A stretch of 64,000 bases of DNA from Sulfurospirillum oryzae (GTDB lineage: Bacteria; Campylobacterota; Campylobacteria; Campylobacterales; Sulfurospirillaceae). The stretch spans positions 744,001 through 808,000 of the forward strand of contig NZ_JANZKZ010000002.1 in assembly GCF_025770725.1 (NCBI RefSeq), written 5' to 3'. A program made the position numbers and the translations under genes. This document shows positions 1 to 8,291 of this stretch, one piece after another. The notes beneath the pieces were generated by a model that saw only the letters and a list, made by a program, of their open reading frames with translations, was not told the DNA's origin and made no database searches. Every line of letters begins with the position of its first letter. The first letter of the stretch is position 1.

Positions 1-310
1 TGAGTCCAAAAATGAGATAGTGCTTTTTCCATGAAAAACCTTTAAAGGTTGAAATCATTGAAAGCCCGTAAAAAGTATGGCGAAGGTTGAGCAAAAAGGT
101 AGCAATGCCAATTTCCAAAATGGTTGCTTGTGAAGCAAAAAGGGTGAGGGCTAAAAACTGCCCAGAGCCCGCAAAGATAAAGACGCTCATAAAAAAAGCG
201 TAGTACCAAGGAATCAAGAGTTTTGAGAGTAACAATCCAAACGCCATTCCAAGGGGGATGTAACCCATCATAACGGGAATGGTCAGTTTTACTATGGCTA
301 AAAAATTCAT
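1..310 (-). CDS. azlC: AzlC-family branched-chain amino acid exporter subunit, partial
   Basis: The minus-strand reading from the ATG at 308-310 runs off the window start, leaving about 103 N-terminal residues. It begins MNFLAIVKLTIPVMMGYIP and contains PLGMAFG, FAGSGQF and NLRHTFYGLS, the recognisable early motifs of AzlC/YgaZ proteins. These are the large membrane subunits of an exporter of branched-chain amino acids, usually paired with a small AzlD subunit that would lie beyond this window. The visible part is strongly hydrophobic and would form about three membrane spans. It follows a small membrane-protein gene with a 22 bp gap that holds one copy of the TTTACATGTAAG palindrome. The family call is firm; substrate is inferred. 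Confidence 0.85.
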   Translation of the reverse strand, partial: MNFLAIVKLTIPVMMGYIPLGMAFGLLLSKLLIPWYYAFFMSVFIFAGSGQFLALTLFASQATILEIGIATFLLNLRHTFYGLSMISTFKGFSWKKHYLIFGL

Positions 311-332
311 ACGTTTTCTTTTACATGTAAGG

Positions 333-503
333 TTATTTTTTAATATAACGATCTAGGTATTTTTGTGTCGCGTTGTTCTCATTTCCCTTTTGATGCACCT
401 CTGTTTTAGAGGAGGTATCTTTGGGGGTAACATCGCTAAAATAAATGTGATCGATCGCGACAATAAGCGCGATCAGGATCACAAGAGGTATTAAAAAGAG
501 CAT
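333..503 (-). CDS. Small single-span membrane protein, unknown function (56 aa)
   Basis: A 56-residue ORF reads MLFLIPLVILIALIVAIDHI at its N-terminus, then a polar tail rich in K, E, N and T ending RYIKK. This predicts one N-terminal membrane helix of about 18 residues and a short soluble tail. It starts only 6 bp after the flgG stop and is followed 22 bp later by azlC, so it is probably the last or next-to-last gene of the flgG2-flgG transcript. I do not recognise a family. It is not AzlD, which has about 100 residues and several spans. Tight packing between real genes is the main support. Confidence 0.6.
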   Translation of the reverse strand: MLFLIPLVILIALIVAIDHIYFSDVTPKDTSSKTEVHQKGNENNATQKYLDRYIKK

Positions 504-509
504 ACTAAA

Positions 510-1298
510 CTATTGTTTTAGTGCATTAACGGTTTGAAGCATTTGGTCACTGGTTGTAATCGCTTTAGAGTTTGCCTCATACGCACGTTGCCCCGTAATA
601 AGATCAGTCATCTCTTCAACCAACTGAACGTTACTCATCTCAACAAATTGTTGTCTGGTTTGTCCAAGACCATTGAGTCCTGGGTTACTGACAATAGCGT
701 CGCCTGACGCATTTGTGTTAATAAAATTGTTATCACCCAGTGAGTGAAGACCTGCTGGGTTAATAAAATTGGCTAGCTCAATTTGACCAATTTGCTGCGT
801 CGCTGTTTGTCCTGCTTGAAGAACAGAAACCATACCATCAACACCAATGGTAATCTGCGTAGCATCGGCGGGGATAACCAGTTGGGGAATCAGTTGGTAA
901 CCATCACTGTTGATGACATTGCCATCTGCATCGAGCTTAAATGAGCCATTTCTGGTATAACCTGTTGTGCCATCAGGAAGTAAGATTTGGAAAAAGCCAT
1001 TTCCCGTAATTGCCATATCTAAAGAGTTACCAGTCTCTTTAAAGTTACCTTGCGTAAACATCTTAGCAATCGCTGTTGGGCGGACACCAAGACCCACTTC
1101 GATACCTGTTGGAGAAACTGTTGTACCACTGGTTGAAGTTCCTGCATACGTCATTGTCTGGTACATCAAATCCGCAAACTCGGCACGTTGTTTCTTATAA
1201 CCAATCGTATTGACGTTTGAGATGTTGTTTGATGTCGTGTCAATCTGCGTTTGTTGCGCGATCATACCCGTGGCAGCTGTGTAAAGTGATCTGATCAT
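510..1298 (-). CDS. flgG: Flagellar basal-body distal rod protein FlgG
   Basis: The 262-residue product is the distal rod protein of the flagellar basal body, exported by the flagellar type III apparatus. The N-terminus MIRSLYTAATGMIAQQ and the motif TSNNISNVNTIGYKK are the conserved flg rod/hook signature. The C-terminus has the paired helical motif MSNVQLVEEMTDLITGQRAYEANSK. Length matches the family's usual 260-262 residues. It starts 22 bp downstream of the flgG2 stop with an AAGGA-type ribosome site and is almost certainly co-transcribed with it from the sigma-54 promoter near 2170. Confidence 0.97.
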   Translation of the reverse strand: MIRSLYTAATGMIAQQTQIDTTSNNISNVNTIGYKKQRAEFADLMYQTMTYAGTSTSGTTVSPTGIEVGLGVRPTAIAKMFTQGNFKETGNSLDMAITGNGFFQILLPDGTTGYTRNGSFKLDADGNVINSDGYQLIPQLVIPADATQITIGVDGMVSVLQAGQTATQQIGQIELANFINPAGLHSLGDNNFINTNASGDAIVSNPGLNGLGQTRQQFVEMSNVQLVEEMTDLITGQRAYEANSKAITTSDQMLQTVNALKQ

Positions 1299-1320
1299 GT
1301 CGTTAATTCCTTACTTAATA

Positions 1321-2127
1321 TTATGCTTTTGTTGATGCTAGTTTTGAGATTGCTTCGGTATTGACTTCGTTCATGTGTGATTTCATCACTTTTTGGTACA
1401 TTTCAACCAAACGATTTGTTTCAATCAATCCTACCATCTCGCTGACAGGGTTAACATTGCTGGTCTCTAAAAAACCTTGCGATACTATATTTCCCTCAAC
1501 GCCTAGTTCTGTTAACTCATCAGTACTTTTAAACTTATAAAGACCATCACCCTCTTTAATCAATGATTTGACATCATCGCTTTGAACAATATACATGCGA
1601 CCTAAGGCATCTTCTTTATTGTAAACACCCCCTGAATGATCGACTCGAATTTCGCCATCTTCAGGAATCGTAATGTACTGTTTGTTTTGAAAATAGGTCG
1701 AAGGTAAAACAGGATAACCCTCTTTGGTGCTTAAAACACCTTCACTGTTCATTGTAAAAGAGCCATTTTGTGTTAAACGAATACCATTAGGCGTTTCAAC
1801 CATAAAGAAAGCATCTTGACGTTTGAGTGCAAAATCCAAACTGTTGCCAGTGTTTTTAATGCCGCCTTGCTCGTACTTAATGTACTGCTCAACCACTTGA
1901 GGAACTCTTGCCACCGAAGCGTTCATAAACTTACTCGCCTCTTTGGTGTTGTCTTTGAGTGGCATCTCTTCTTTATAATCTTGAAAAATTCTTTTAAAAT
2001 CACCTACAACCACATCATCACGTTTGAATGCTGTGGTATTCAAATTGGCAAGATTGTTAGAGATGACATCCAGTCTGTTAAACTGAGTGACCATCGCTCC
2101 CGTTACGCCATAGTAGCTATTTTGCAT
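1321..2127 (-). CDS. flgG2: Flagellar rod protein FlgG2 (FlgF-like)
   Basis: This 268-residue protein shares the rod-protein architecture: N-terminal MQNSYYGVTGAMVTQFNRLD followed by ISNNLANLNTTAFK, and a C-terminal helix with TSNVNPVSEMVGLIETNRL. In Campylobacterota the second FlgG-like protein next to flgG is called FlgG2 and is thought to fill the FlgF proximal-rod position. It is more divergent and slightly longer than the downstream flgG. It is first in the transcript: a sigma-54 promoter lies 38 nt upstream. FlgF is the alternative name; the rod assignment is secure. Confidence 0.9.
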   Translation of the reverse strand: MQNSYYGVTGAMVTQFNRLDVISNNLANLNTTAFKRDDVVVGDFKRIFQDYKEEMPLKDNTKEASKFMNASVARVPQVVEQYIKYEQGGIKNTGNSLDFALKRQDAFFMVETPNGIRLTQNGSFTMNSEGVLSTKEGYPVLPSTYFQNKQYITIPEDGEIRVDHSGGVYNKEDALGRMYIVQSDDVKSLIKEGDGLYKFKSTDELTELGVEGNIVSQGFLETSNVNPVSEMVGLIETNRLVEMYQKVMKSHMNEVNTEAISKLASTKA

Positions 2128-2164
2128 TGTTTTTCCCGCTATTTTTAGAATCTTGCCTTACATG

Positions 2165-2181
2165 AAGCAACTCCTGTTCCA
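2165..2181 (-). promoter_or_regulatory. Sigma-54 promoter for flgG2-flgG
   Basis: Read on the minus strand the site is TGGAACAGGAGTTGCTT. It has GG and GC dinucleotides separated by exactly 10 nt, the -24/-12 spacing required by RpoN, and matches the GGAAC-N5-TTGCTT form known for Campylobacter flagellar genes. It lies 38 nt before the flgG2 start. This fits the rule in this phylum that rod and hook genes are class II, RpoN/FlgR-dependent genes. Confidence 0.85.
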
Positions 2182-2226
2182 CTTTGTGAAATAAAAGCAT
2201 TCAATAACATTTAAAAAAAAACTCGG

Positions 2227-2232
2227 TATAAT
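2227..2232 (+). promoter_or_regulatory. Sigma-70 -10 element for rpoD
   Basis: A TATAAT hexamer sits in the AT-rich gap between divergent flgG2 and rpoD, 72 nt before the rpoD start. It is preceded by an A-rich stretch and no clear -35, as is usual for Campylobacterota housekeeping promoters. The rpoD ribosome site AAGGAGAG lies at 2289-2296. Confidence 0.6.
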
Positions 2233-2304
2233 CCACATCTTTTATTACAAAGAAACAAGAAATTTCTACCTCCACACATACCTTACTCAAGGAGAGTTAC
2301 ACTT

Positions 2305-4161
2305 ATGGCTTCAAAAGAACTCTACACAGCATTAGAAGAACTTTTTGCAGAAAATGAAAAATCTTATGTGACCTACGAAAACGTCATGGATCTTTTTGTT
2401 AAACCTCCAACCCCTGCAAACGTTAAAAAATTGATGACTCTTTTAGAGAAATACAAAGTCACATTGATCTCTTCTGCTGAAATTGCCAAAATGCGCAACA
2501 AAGAAGAAGCGAGAAAAAGAGAAGAAGAGCGTCAAAAACTCCAAGATGAAGCCCTAGAAGACGAGTTTGACCTTGCCAGCGAAAAAGAACTTTTAGAGTG
2601 GTCACGCAGTGATAGCCCTGTTAGAATGTACCTTCGTGAAATGGGACAAATCTCACTTTTAACCAAAGATGAAGAGATTGACATCAGTAAAAAAATTGAA
2701 TTTGGCGAAGACATCATCATTGATGCGTTTTGTTCTGTTCCTTATCTGATTGATTTTATTTTGGATTATAAAGAAGCACTCATCAACCGTGAACGTCGTG
2801 TAAAAGAGCTTTTCAAAACCTTTGAAGACGACACCGACGATGATGGGGATGAAGAAGAGTTTGACGATGAAGACGGTGAAGAAGGTGAAGAGAAAAAAAC
2901 GTTTTCCAAAAAAGACAACACAAGAACTGAAAAAGTCATCGAAAGCTTTAAGTCTTTAGAGAAAGCGAAAAAAGATTGGTTAAAAAGTCTTACCAGACCA
3001 CCTGAAGAAAATTTAGATGATGCTGAAGAGATGATGAACTACGATCTAGGACTTGCGTATAAAAAGAAACTTCTTAAAGACGCACTTATGGATTTAGGAC
3101 CTACCAGTAAGTTGATTAACGAGCTTGTAAAATCTATGGAAACCGCACTTAAAAGTGACTTTGAATTCGACAAAGAACTCAAACGTTTAGAGTACCGTTT
3201 GCCACTTTTTAACGACACACTCAGAGAAAACCATGTTAATCTTCTCAAAAGCATTGTTGATCTTAACAAAGAAGACATTACGACAATGGTTCCAGAAGCT
3301 ACGATGGTTTCAACCTATATGGAAATCAAAAAGCTTTTCCAAACCAAGGAAGCGAGTAAACAAGGTTTCGATCTTGATCCTGAAAAACTCAAAGAGGTTC
3401 TAGAACAGATCAAACGGGGTAAAAAAATTGCTGACGAGTCTAAAACCCGTATGGCAAAAAGTAACCTTCGTCTGGTTGTATCCATCGCAAAACGTTACAC
3501 CAACAGAGGCTTACCATTCTTGGATTTGATTCAAGAAGGTAACATCGGTCTTATGAAAGCGGTTGATAAATTTGAGTACAAAAAAGGCTACAAGTTTTCG
3601 ACCTACGCCACATGGTGGATTCGCCAAGCGATCTCACGTGCCATTGCCGATCAAGCACGTACCATTCGTATTCCTATCCACATGATTGAGACGATTAACC
3701 GTATCAACAAGATCATTCGTAAACACCTTCAAGAAGAAGGTAAAGAGCCTGACATCGAAACCATTGCACTAGAAGTGGGCCTGAGTGCGGACAAAGTCAA
3801 AAACGTTATTAAGATCACGAAAGAGCCTATTTCACTTGAAGCACCTATTGGTAACGAAGACGATGGTAAATTCGGCGATTTCGTTGAAGATAAAACCTCT
3901 GTTGCGCCACTCGATCACATTCTAAAATCTGACCTTAAAGATCAGATCGATGAAGTACTAGATCAGCTCAATGATCGCGAAAAAGCGGTTATTCGTATGC
4001 GTTTTGGTTTAATGCACGATGAGAGTGATAGAACACTTGAAGAGATCGGTAAAGAACTTAATGTTACGCGTGAGCGTGTTCGTCAGATCGAAAGTTCTGC
4101 GATTAAAAAACTGAAACATCCTAAAGTGGGACGTAAACTTAAAAACTACATCGAAAGTTAA
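2305..4161 (+). CDS. rpoD: Housekeeping RNA polymerase sigma factor RpoD (sigma-70)
   Basis: The 618-residue protein is the primary sigma factor that directs RNA polymerase to housekeeping promoters. An N-terminal region 1.1-like part is followed by [21 protein letters not shown] (region 1.2). There is a very acidic low-complexity insert around residues 172-200, rich in D and E. Region 2 is visible in the [18 protein letters not shown] and [16 protein letters not shown] motifs, and region 4.2 ends with [20 protein letters not shown]. The start is fixed by AAGGAGAG 8 nt upstream. A PAS-domain gene follows after 2 bp and is probably co-transcribed. Confidence 0.98.
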   Translation: MASKELYTALEELFAENEKSYVTYENVMDLFVKPPTPANVKKLMTLLEKYKVTLISSAEIAKMRNKEEARKREEERQKLQDEALEDEFDLASEKELLEWSRSDSPVRMYLREMGQISLLTKDEEIDISKKIEFGEDIIIDAFCSVPYLIDFILDYKEALINRERRVKELFKTFEDDTDDDGDEEEFDDEDGEEGEEKKTFSKKDNTRTEKVIESFKSLEKAKKDWLKSLTRPPEENLDDAEEMMNYDLGLAYKKKLLKDALMDLGPTSKLINELVKSMETALKSDFEFDKELKRLEYRLPLFNDTLRENHVNLLKSIVDLNKEDITTMVPEATMVSTYMEIKKLFQTKEASKQGFDLDPEKLKEVLEQIKRGKKIADESKTRMAKSNLRLVVSIAKRYTNRGLPFLDLIQEGNIGLMKAVDKFEYKKGYKFSTYATWWIRQAISRAIADQARTIRIPIHMIETINRINKIIRKHLQEEGKEPDIETIALEVGLSADKVKNVIKITKEPISLEAPIGNEDDGKFGDFVEDKTSVAPLDHILKSDLKDQIDEVLDQLNDREKAVIRMRFGLMHDESDRTLEEIGKELNVTRERVRQIESSAIKKLKHPKVGRKLKNYIES

Positions 4162-4163
4162 CC

Positions 4164-4850
4164 ATGAGTAGTTTTGCCGAAGCATGGATTGAACACGATT
4201 ACAATCCTTTTATTGTTTTTGATAGTACCGGTAAGATCATTTCCCTCAACCAAGAAGCGCAATACCTTCTTGGTGAGGTCAACCACAAAAAAATCTTTGA
4301 TATCGCCCAAACGTATGCAAGCATGACGTATGGTTTTAAAACAACCATCGTTGACATTTCATTTAGTTCATACAAGTTTTATGCGATTACGGTGGGCTAT
4401 ACCGATGAAACATCCATAGGTATCAAGCTTTACAAGAGCGCAACGAAAAAATTTGCCAATGTCGAAGAGTATGGTGAGAGTGTGAATATTTACGCGCTAC
4501 TTGACCTTTGCATTAGTGCATCTTCCACCAATGCAAACATCAAGTTTAAAAAAGAGTTTGACCCAACTTTCCCAGATGTTCGTCTCAAAGTTGAAGACTT
4601 TATGAAGCTCCTTACTAAAGTCTATCAGTCACATATCAACTCACCCGTCATTACCACGCGTCTAGCCCTGATTACAGGTGAATACATTCGCTTTAACAAT
4701 AAAAAATACCCTATTTTTGCCATCTCCATCAAAGGTGATAGCCGAGATAGAAACTATGAAAAAAGCATTGAAGAGATAGGTGTTAAAGGTAACTGCACCA
4801 TTCACTTTGAAAATGACGAAACCCTCATCCACGCGGCATTAGTGTCGTAA
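4164..4850 (+). CDS. PAS-domain protein with degenerate kinase-like C-terminus
   Basis: This 228-residue protein begins with a PAS-like sensor fold (about residues 8-95) containing the typical segment NPFIVFDSTGKIISLNQEA. The C-terminal half (about 100-225) resembles a histidine-kinase ATPase domain in outline: VNIYALLDLCI, DPTFPDVRLKVEDFMKLL. The N-box asparagines are replaced (LLTKVYQSH), there is no phosphoacceptor H-box and no DxGxG glycine box, so it cannot be an active kinase. It starts 2 bp after rpoD and has no membrane segment. The known facts end at PAS; a role as a partner or regulator linked to RpoD would be inference from position only. Confidence 0.7.
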   Translation: MSSFAEAWIEHDYNPFIVFDSTGKIISLNQEAQYLLGEVNHKKIFDIAQTYASMTYGFKTTIVDISFSSYKFYAITVGYTDETSIGIKLYKSATKKFANVEEYGESVNIYALLDLCISASSTNANIKFKKEFDPTFPDVRLKVEDFMKLLTKVYQSHINSPVITTRLALITGEYIRFNNKKYPIFAISIKGDSRDRNYEKSIEEIGVKGNCTIHFENDETLIHAALVS

Positions 4851-4854
4851 AAAT

Positions 4855-4889
4855 CTTTACATGTAAAGTCATTTGGCTTTACATGTAAC
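4855..4889. terminator. Bidirectional terminator made of two iterated palindromes
   Basis: Two copies of the TTTACATGTAAA family (4856-4867 and 4878-4889) are separated so that TTACATGTAAAG (4857-4868) pairs with CTTTACATGTAA (4877-4888) around the 8-nt loop TCATTTGG. The 12 bp stem lies between convergent genes (the PAS gene and the HxlR gene) and is flanked by T-rich or A-rich sequence on both sides. It would work in both directions. Confidence 0.7.
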
Positions 4890-4895
4890 TTTTAT

Positions 4896-5258
4896 TTACA
4901 AACTTAAACACGATTCTCCATCAAGCGCCTCACCTGGTTTTATATGCTCTTTTCCCCACTGATACATCAAACTTAAAATGGGTATGAGCGTTTCGCCCTC
5001 TGACGTGAGTGAGTATTCCACTTTGGGAGGTACTTGATTGTACTGTTCCCTGTGAATAATATTATTACGCTCTAACTCTTTGAGTTGTTGGCTTAATGTT
5101 TTGTGTGCAATCGGCTGTAACATCTCTTTTAAGCGATTGTAGCGAATGACTTTTGATTCCGATATTTTCCACAAAATAATCCACTTCCACTTTCCTTCCA
5201 AAATCGACATCGCATAATACATAGGGCATTTTTCGTATTTATCACTAAATTTTTCCAT
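4896..5258 (-). CDS. HxlR-family winged-helix transcriptional regulator
   Basis: A 120-residue DNA-binding protein. The signature is clear: CPMYYAMSILEGKWKWIILW, then RYNRLKEMLQPIAHKTLSQQLKELE and the wing with VPPKVEYSLTSEGETLIPIL. HxlR/YodB/QorR proteins are usually autoregulated repressors that control a divergently transcribed oxidoreductase, and the conserved N-terminal Cys (here in EKCPMY, residue 11) is redox- or electrophile-sensing in studied members. It is divergent from an iron-sulfur flavoprotein gene with a 112 bp shared promoter region containing a candidate operator. The regulator class is certain; the inducer is unknown. Confidence 0.93.
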   Translation of the reverse strand: MEKFSDKYEKCPMYYAMSILEGKWKWIILWKISESKVIRYNRLKEMLQPIAHKTLSQQLKELERNNIIHREQYNQVPPKVEYSLTSEGETLIPILSLMYQWGKEHIKPGEALDGESCLSL

Positions 5259-5283
5259 TTTTCCTCCATTACTTTCCTTTTGG

Positions 5284-5298
5284 TTAGTATATAACTAA
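5284..5298. promoter_or_regulatory. Candidate HxlR operator (inverted repeat)
   Basis: TTAGTATATAACTAA is an inverted repeat (TTAGT - 5 nt - ACTAA) in the divergent promoter region, 26 nt upstream of the HxlR-type gene start and 35 nt upstream of the flavoprotein -10 box at 5333-5338. Studied HxlR/QorR operators are short AT-rich palindromes of this kind placed between regulator and target. The link to this regulator is inferred from position. Confidence 0.5.
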
Positions 5299-5332
5299 AA
5301 AGTTCATTCTATACTTAAATTATATATTGTTC

Positions 5333-5338
5333 TATAAT
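5333..5338 (+). promoter_or_regulatory. -10 element of the flavoprotein gene
   Basis: TATAAT lies 32 nt upstream of the start codon at 5371, with the ribosome site AGAAGGA between them. It sits just downstream of the candidate inverted-repeat operator at 5284-5298, so a bound repressor could block access. Confidence 0.6.
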
Positions 5339-5370
5339 TCGCTTCAGCACATAATTAAGAAGGATTATCG

Positions 5371-6054
5371 ATGAAAATTATAGCCATTAATGGAAGTCCG
5401 CGAAAAAATGCAAACACTGCCACTTTACTGAAAAAAGCGCTGGAGGGTGCAAAACAGCATGGAGCGAAAACAGAGCTTGTTCACCTTTATGACTTTGCGT
5501 ATCAAGGATGTATTAGTTGTTTTTCTTGTAAGCTTCCTAAAGGAAAATCGTATGGAAAGTGCGCACATAAGGATGCGCTCAAACCTCTTTTAGAAAAGCT
5601 CCACGATGCCGATGCCATTCTTTTAGGCTCACCTATTTATTTTGGCAACATTACAGGTATGATGCGCTCATTTATAGAACGTTTAGCCTTTCAATACACC
5701 GTTTATGATGTACATTACTCCTCACTTTTTCCTCGAAAAATACCCATAGGTTTTATCTATACGATGAATTTAGATGAAAAAAGGATGCAAGAATGGGGTT
5801 ATGTTGAAACACTTAAAGGTCTTGAAAAGAGACTTGGAAGTATTTTTGGTTCTTCTGAAGCACTTTATGTAACTGATACCTATCAATTTAAGGACTATTC
5901 CAAATATAAAATTACCGCTTTTAGTGAACCACTCAAAGCCAAAAGGCGCAAAGAAGTCTTCCCCATAGATTGCGAAAAAGCTTACGATATGGGAGCGCGA
6001 TTTGTTACAATAGGCGCTTTTTTAGCTTCTAACAGTGAAAGTGTACCTCATTGA
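5371..6054 (+). CDS. NADPH-dependent FMN reductase / iron-sulfur flavoprotein
   Basis: The 227-residue protein has a flavodoxin-like fold: MKIIAINGSPRKNANTATLL is the FMN phosphate loop and ADAILLGSPIYFGNITG the second flavin-contact motif. Residues C47, C50 and C53 form CxxCxxC, followed by C64. This is the compact cysteine motif that binds a [4Fe-4S] cluster in Methanosarcina Isf; the fourth cysteine is further away here (x10 rather than x5). Family members transfer electrons to or detoxify oxidised substrates. It is divergent from an HxlR regulator, which probably represses it. The exact substrate cannot be told from sequence. Confidence 0.85.
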   Translation: MKIIAINGSPRKNANTATLLKKALEGAKQHGAKTELVHLYDFAYQGCISCFSCKLPKGKSYGKCAHKDALKPLLEKLHDADAILLGSPIYFGNITGMMRSFIERLAFQYTVYDVHYSSLFPRKIPIGFIYTMNLDEKRMQEWGYVETLKGLEKRLGSIFGSSEALYVTDTYQFKDYSKYKITAFSEPLKAKRRKEVFPIDCEKAYDMGARFVTIGAFLASNSESVPH

Positions 6055-6067
6055 GTGTGACCTACTT

Positions 6068-6097
6068 TTACATGCAAGCTTATTATTTTGTATGTAA
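6068..6097 (+). terminator. Hairpin from a decayed palindrome pair
   Basis: TTACATGCAA (6068-6077) pairs with TTGTATGTAA (6088-6097) around a 10-nt loop, with one G-U pair; the downstream arm is followed by TTTT. Both arms are mutated relatives of the TTTACATGTAAA family. It lies 14 nt after the flavoprotein stop and is a likely terminator. An intact copy follows at 6116-6127. Confidence 0.5.
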
Positions 6098-6162
6098 TTT
6101 TAAATGAGATATGTCTTTACATGTAAAGATTTTCAATGCACTATTAGGATTAAAATTTAAGG

Positions 6163-6189
6163 AGCGGTTACACATTACATGTAACCGCT
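6163..6189. terminator. Terminator hairpin between flavoprotein gene and acs
   Basis: AGCGGTTACA (6163-6172) pairs perfectly with TGTAACCGCT (6180-6189) around a 7-nt loop, a GC-richer 10 bp stem. The downstream arm and loop contain a TTACATGTAA palindrome (6175-6184). It lies just past the acs stop on the minus strand and between convergent genes, so it may serve both. Confidence 0.65.
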
Positions 6190-6197
6190 TTAGAAGT

Positions 6198-8144
6198 CTA
6201 GAATTCGATAAGGTTTTGGATTTTCTCAACGATACTTGGATCTTCAAGTGTTGAGATGTCTTGAGTAATAGGCTCTTTTTTCGCGATTGAGCGAAGAATT
6301 CTTCGCATGATTTTACCACTTCTGGTTTTTGGAAGACCAGGAACGAAGCGGATCGCGTCAAGTTTAGCGATATTACCGATCTCTTTAACAATGAGCTTGT
6401 TAAGCTCTTGGATCATGTAAACCTCTTCACTAATCGTATCTTGTCCTTTGATAACAATGTACGCAAAGATGCCCTCACCTTTAATCGCATCAGGACGTCC
6501 AACAACGGCAACCTCTGCAACGTTTTCATGATGCGCAAGAACAGCTTCGATCTCCGCTGTACCGATTCTATGTCCCGAAACGTTGATAACGTCATCTGTT
6601 CGTCCTGTAATGACGATATAGCCATCGTCATCGTACATTGCGCCATCGCCTGAGAAGTAAACAGGTTTACCGTCTTTTTTACAATCACCAAAATACGATT
6701 TTACAAAACGATCACTATCGCCCCAGATATTACGAATCATTGAAGGCCAAGGCTTAGTGATACACAAGAACCCTTTTTCACCTTTGGGTGTTGGATTACC
6801 ATGCTCATCAATAATCTCAGCTTTAATGCCTGGAAGTGGGAATGTAGCAGAACCCGGTTTAATCGGCGTAGCTCCTGGAAGTGGAGAGATCATGTGACCG
6901 CCTGTTTCTGTTTGCCACCATGTATCCACAATCGGACAGTTTCCACCACCGATTTGCTCATAGTACCACATCCACGCATCAGGATTGATCGGCTCGCCAA
7001 CGGTTCCAAGTACTTTTAGAGAACTTAGATCGTATTTTGAAGGAGCATCAGCACCCTCTTTGTGAAGTAAACGAATCGCTGTTGGAGCGGTATAGAACTG
7101 ATTGACACGGTGCTCTTCAATCATGTGCCACCATCTGCCTACATCTGGGAACGTTGGAACGCCCTCATACATAATGGTTGTTGCACCCATCGCAAGTGGT
7201 CCATAGACGATGTACGTATGTCCCGTAATCCAACCAACGTCTGCTGTACACCAGAAGGTGTCGTTCTCTTTAACATCAAAAACGTGCTCCATTGTGTACT
7301 GCGCCCAAAGAATGTAGCCAGCACTTCCGTGTTGAACACCTTTTGGCTTACCAGTACTTCCTGAAGTGTAAAGTAGGAACAATGGATCTTCTGAGTCCAT
7401 CCATTCAGGATCGCAGTACTGAGACTCGTTCATTATGATCTCGTTGTAAACATAGTCACGTCCTGGAACGTAGTCAATGTCTTCAAAGTTTCTTTGAACG
7501 ATAAGCACTTTCTCACAACATTCACAGCCAACACTAAGCGCCTCATCAACAACGGGTTTTAACATGTATGGTTTACCGCGTCTAAATGCACCATCGGCTG
7601 TAATAACCAATTTTGCTTCTGCATCTTGGATACGATCACGTAAAGCTTCAGCAGAGAATCCACCAAAAACAACGGAGTGAATCGCACCAATTTTTGCACA
7701 GGCAAGCATTGCAAAAGCAGCTTCTGGAATCATTGGCATATAAAGAACAACACGGTCACCTTTTTTGATGCCAAATTTATTGCGCATCAAGTTTGCTAAA
7801 CGGTTAACGCGGTAAAAAAGTTGAAGATACGTAATGATACGACGTTTGCCATCTTCGCCTTCCCAGATAATCGCCGCTTTATTTTTACGGGTTTTTAGAT
7901 GTCTTCCTAAACACTGATGCGTAACGTTTAATTTGCCACCTTCGAACCATTTGTAGAACGGAGCGTTATCTTCATTTAACACTCTGTCATAAGGCTTAAA
8001 CCACTCAATTTTCTCACGTGCTAGCTTATCCCAATAGCCTTCAAAATCCTCATCCGCTTGGATACAAAGCTCCTTGTACTCACACATGTTCTTAATTCTG
8101 GCTTCTTTGCTTAAAGCTCTACTTGGTTCAAAAAGTTGTGACAT
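6198..8144 (-). CDS. acs: Acetyl-CoA synthetase (AMP-forming)
   Basis: The 648-residue enzyme activates acetate to acetyl-CoA through acetyl-AMP. Family motifs are all present: [19 protein letters not shown] (AMP-binding P-loop), [38 protein letters not shown] and the C-terminal [15 protein letters not shown], whose lysine is the usual acetylation-control site. Length is typical (about 650). It follows actP in the same direction but after a 147 bp gap holding an actP terminator and repeat hairpins, so it may have its own promoter. It works with the ActP symporter and probably with the upstream two-component system in acetate uptake and use. Confidence 0.98.
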   Translation of the reverse strand: MSQLFEPSRALSKEARIKNMCEYKELCIQADEDFEGYWDKLAREKIEWFKPYDRVLNEDNAPFYKWFEGGKLNVTHQCLGRHLKTRKNKAAIIWEGEDGKRRIITYLQLFYRVNRLANLMRNKFGIKKGDRVVLYMPMIPEAAFAMLACAKIGAIHSVVFGGFSAEALRDRIQDAEAKLVITADGAFRRGKPYMLKPVVDEALSVGCECCEKVLIVQRNFEDIDYVPGRDYVYNEIIMNESQYCDPEWMDSEDPLFLLYTSGSTGKPKGVQHGSAGYILWAQYTMEHVFDVKENDTFWCTADVGWITGHTYIVYGPLAMGATTIMYEGVPTFPDVGRWWHMIEEHRVNQFYTAPTAIRLLHKEGADAPSKYDLSSLKVLGTVGEPINPDAWMWYYEQIGGGNCPIVDTWWQTETGGHMISPLPGATPIKPGSATFPLPGIKAEIIDEHGNPTPKGEKGFLCITKPWPSMIRNIWGDSDRFVKSYFGDCKKDGKPVYFSGDGAMYDDDGYIVITGRTDDVINVSGHRIGTAEIEAVLAHHENVAEVAVVGRPDAIKGEGIFAYIVIKGQDTISEEVYMIQELNKLIVKEIGNIAKLDAIRFVPGLPKTRSGKIMRRILRSIAKKEPITQDISTLEDPSIVEKIQNLIEF

Positions 8145-8178
8145 CGTTACTATCCTTTTTCATATAATTATTTTATAA

Positions 8179-8285
8179 CGTCTCTTGGGCGAAGCCCAAA
8201 AGCCTACGTTGCACTATGCGCTAAAGCTTGCCTCTGATGAGGCAGAGATTTAGTTTTATTACGGCTTCTTTTAAAAAAAGCCGTA
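8179..8285. repeat. Modular hairpin repeat locus 1 (acs-actP), with actP terminator
   Basis: Three hairpins are packed in 107 bp: TTGGGC-GAA-GCCCAA (8185-8199), GCCTC-TGAT-GAGGC (8230-8243) and TACGGCTT/AAGCCGTA (8260-8285). The last lies 7 bp after the actP stop and is followed on the minus strand by AT-rich sequence, a good actP terminator. The segment CTACGTTGCACTATGCGC and CTAAAGCTTGCC...GGCAGA resemble segments of the repeats at 23.3 and 31.5 kb, so the gap belongs to a dispersed repeat family. Confidence 0.6.
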
Positions 8286-8291
8286 TGTTTT

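Noticed and set aside
6083-6391. 102-codon minus-strand ORF
   Set aside because: It is a shadow of the acs 3' end in another frame plus the terminator region.
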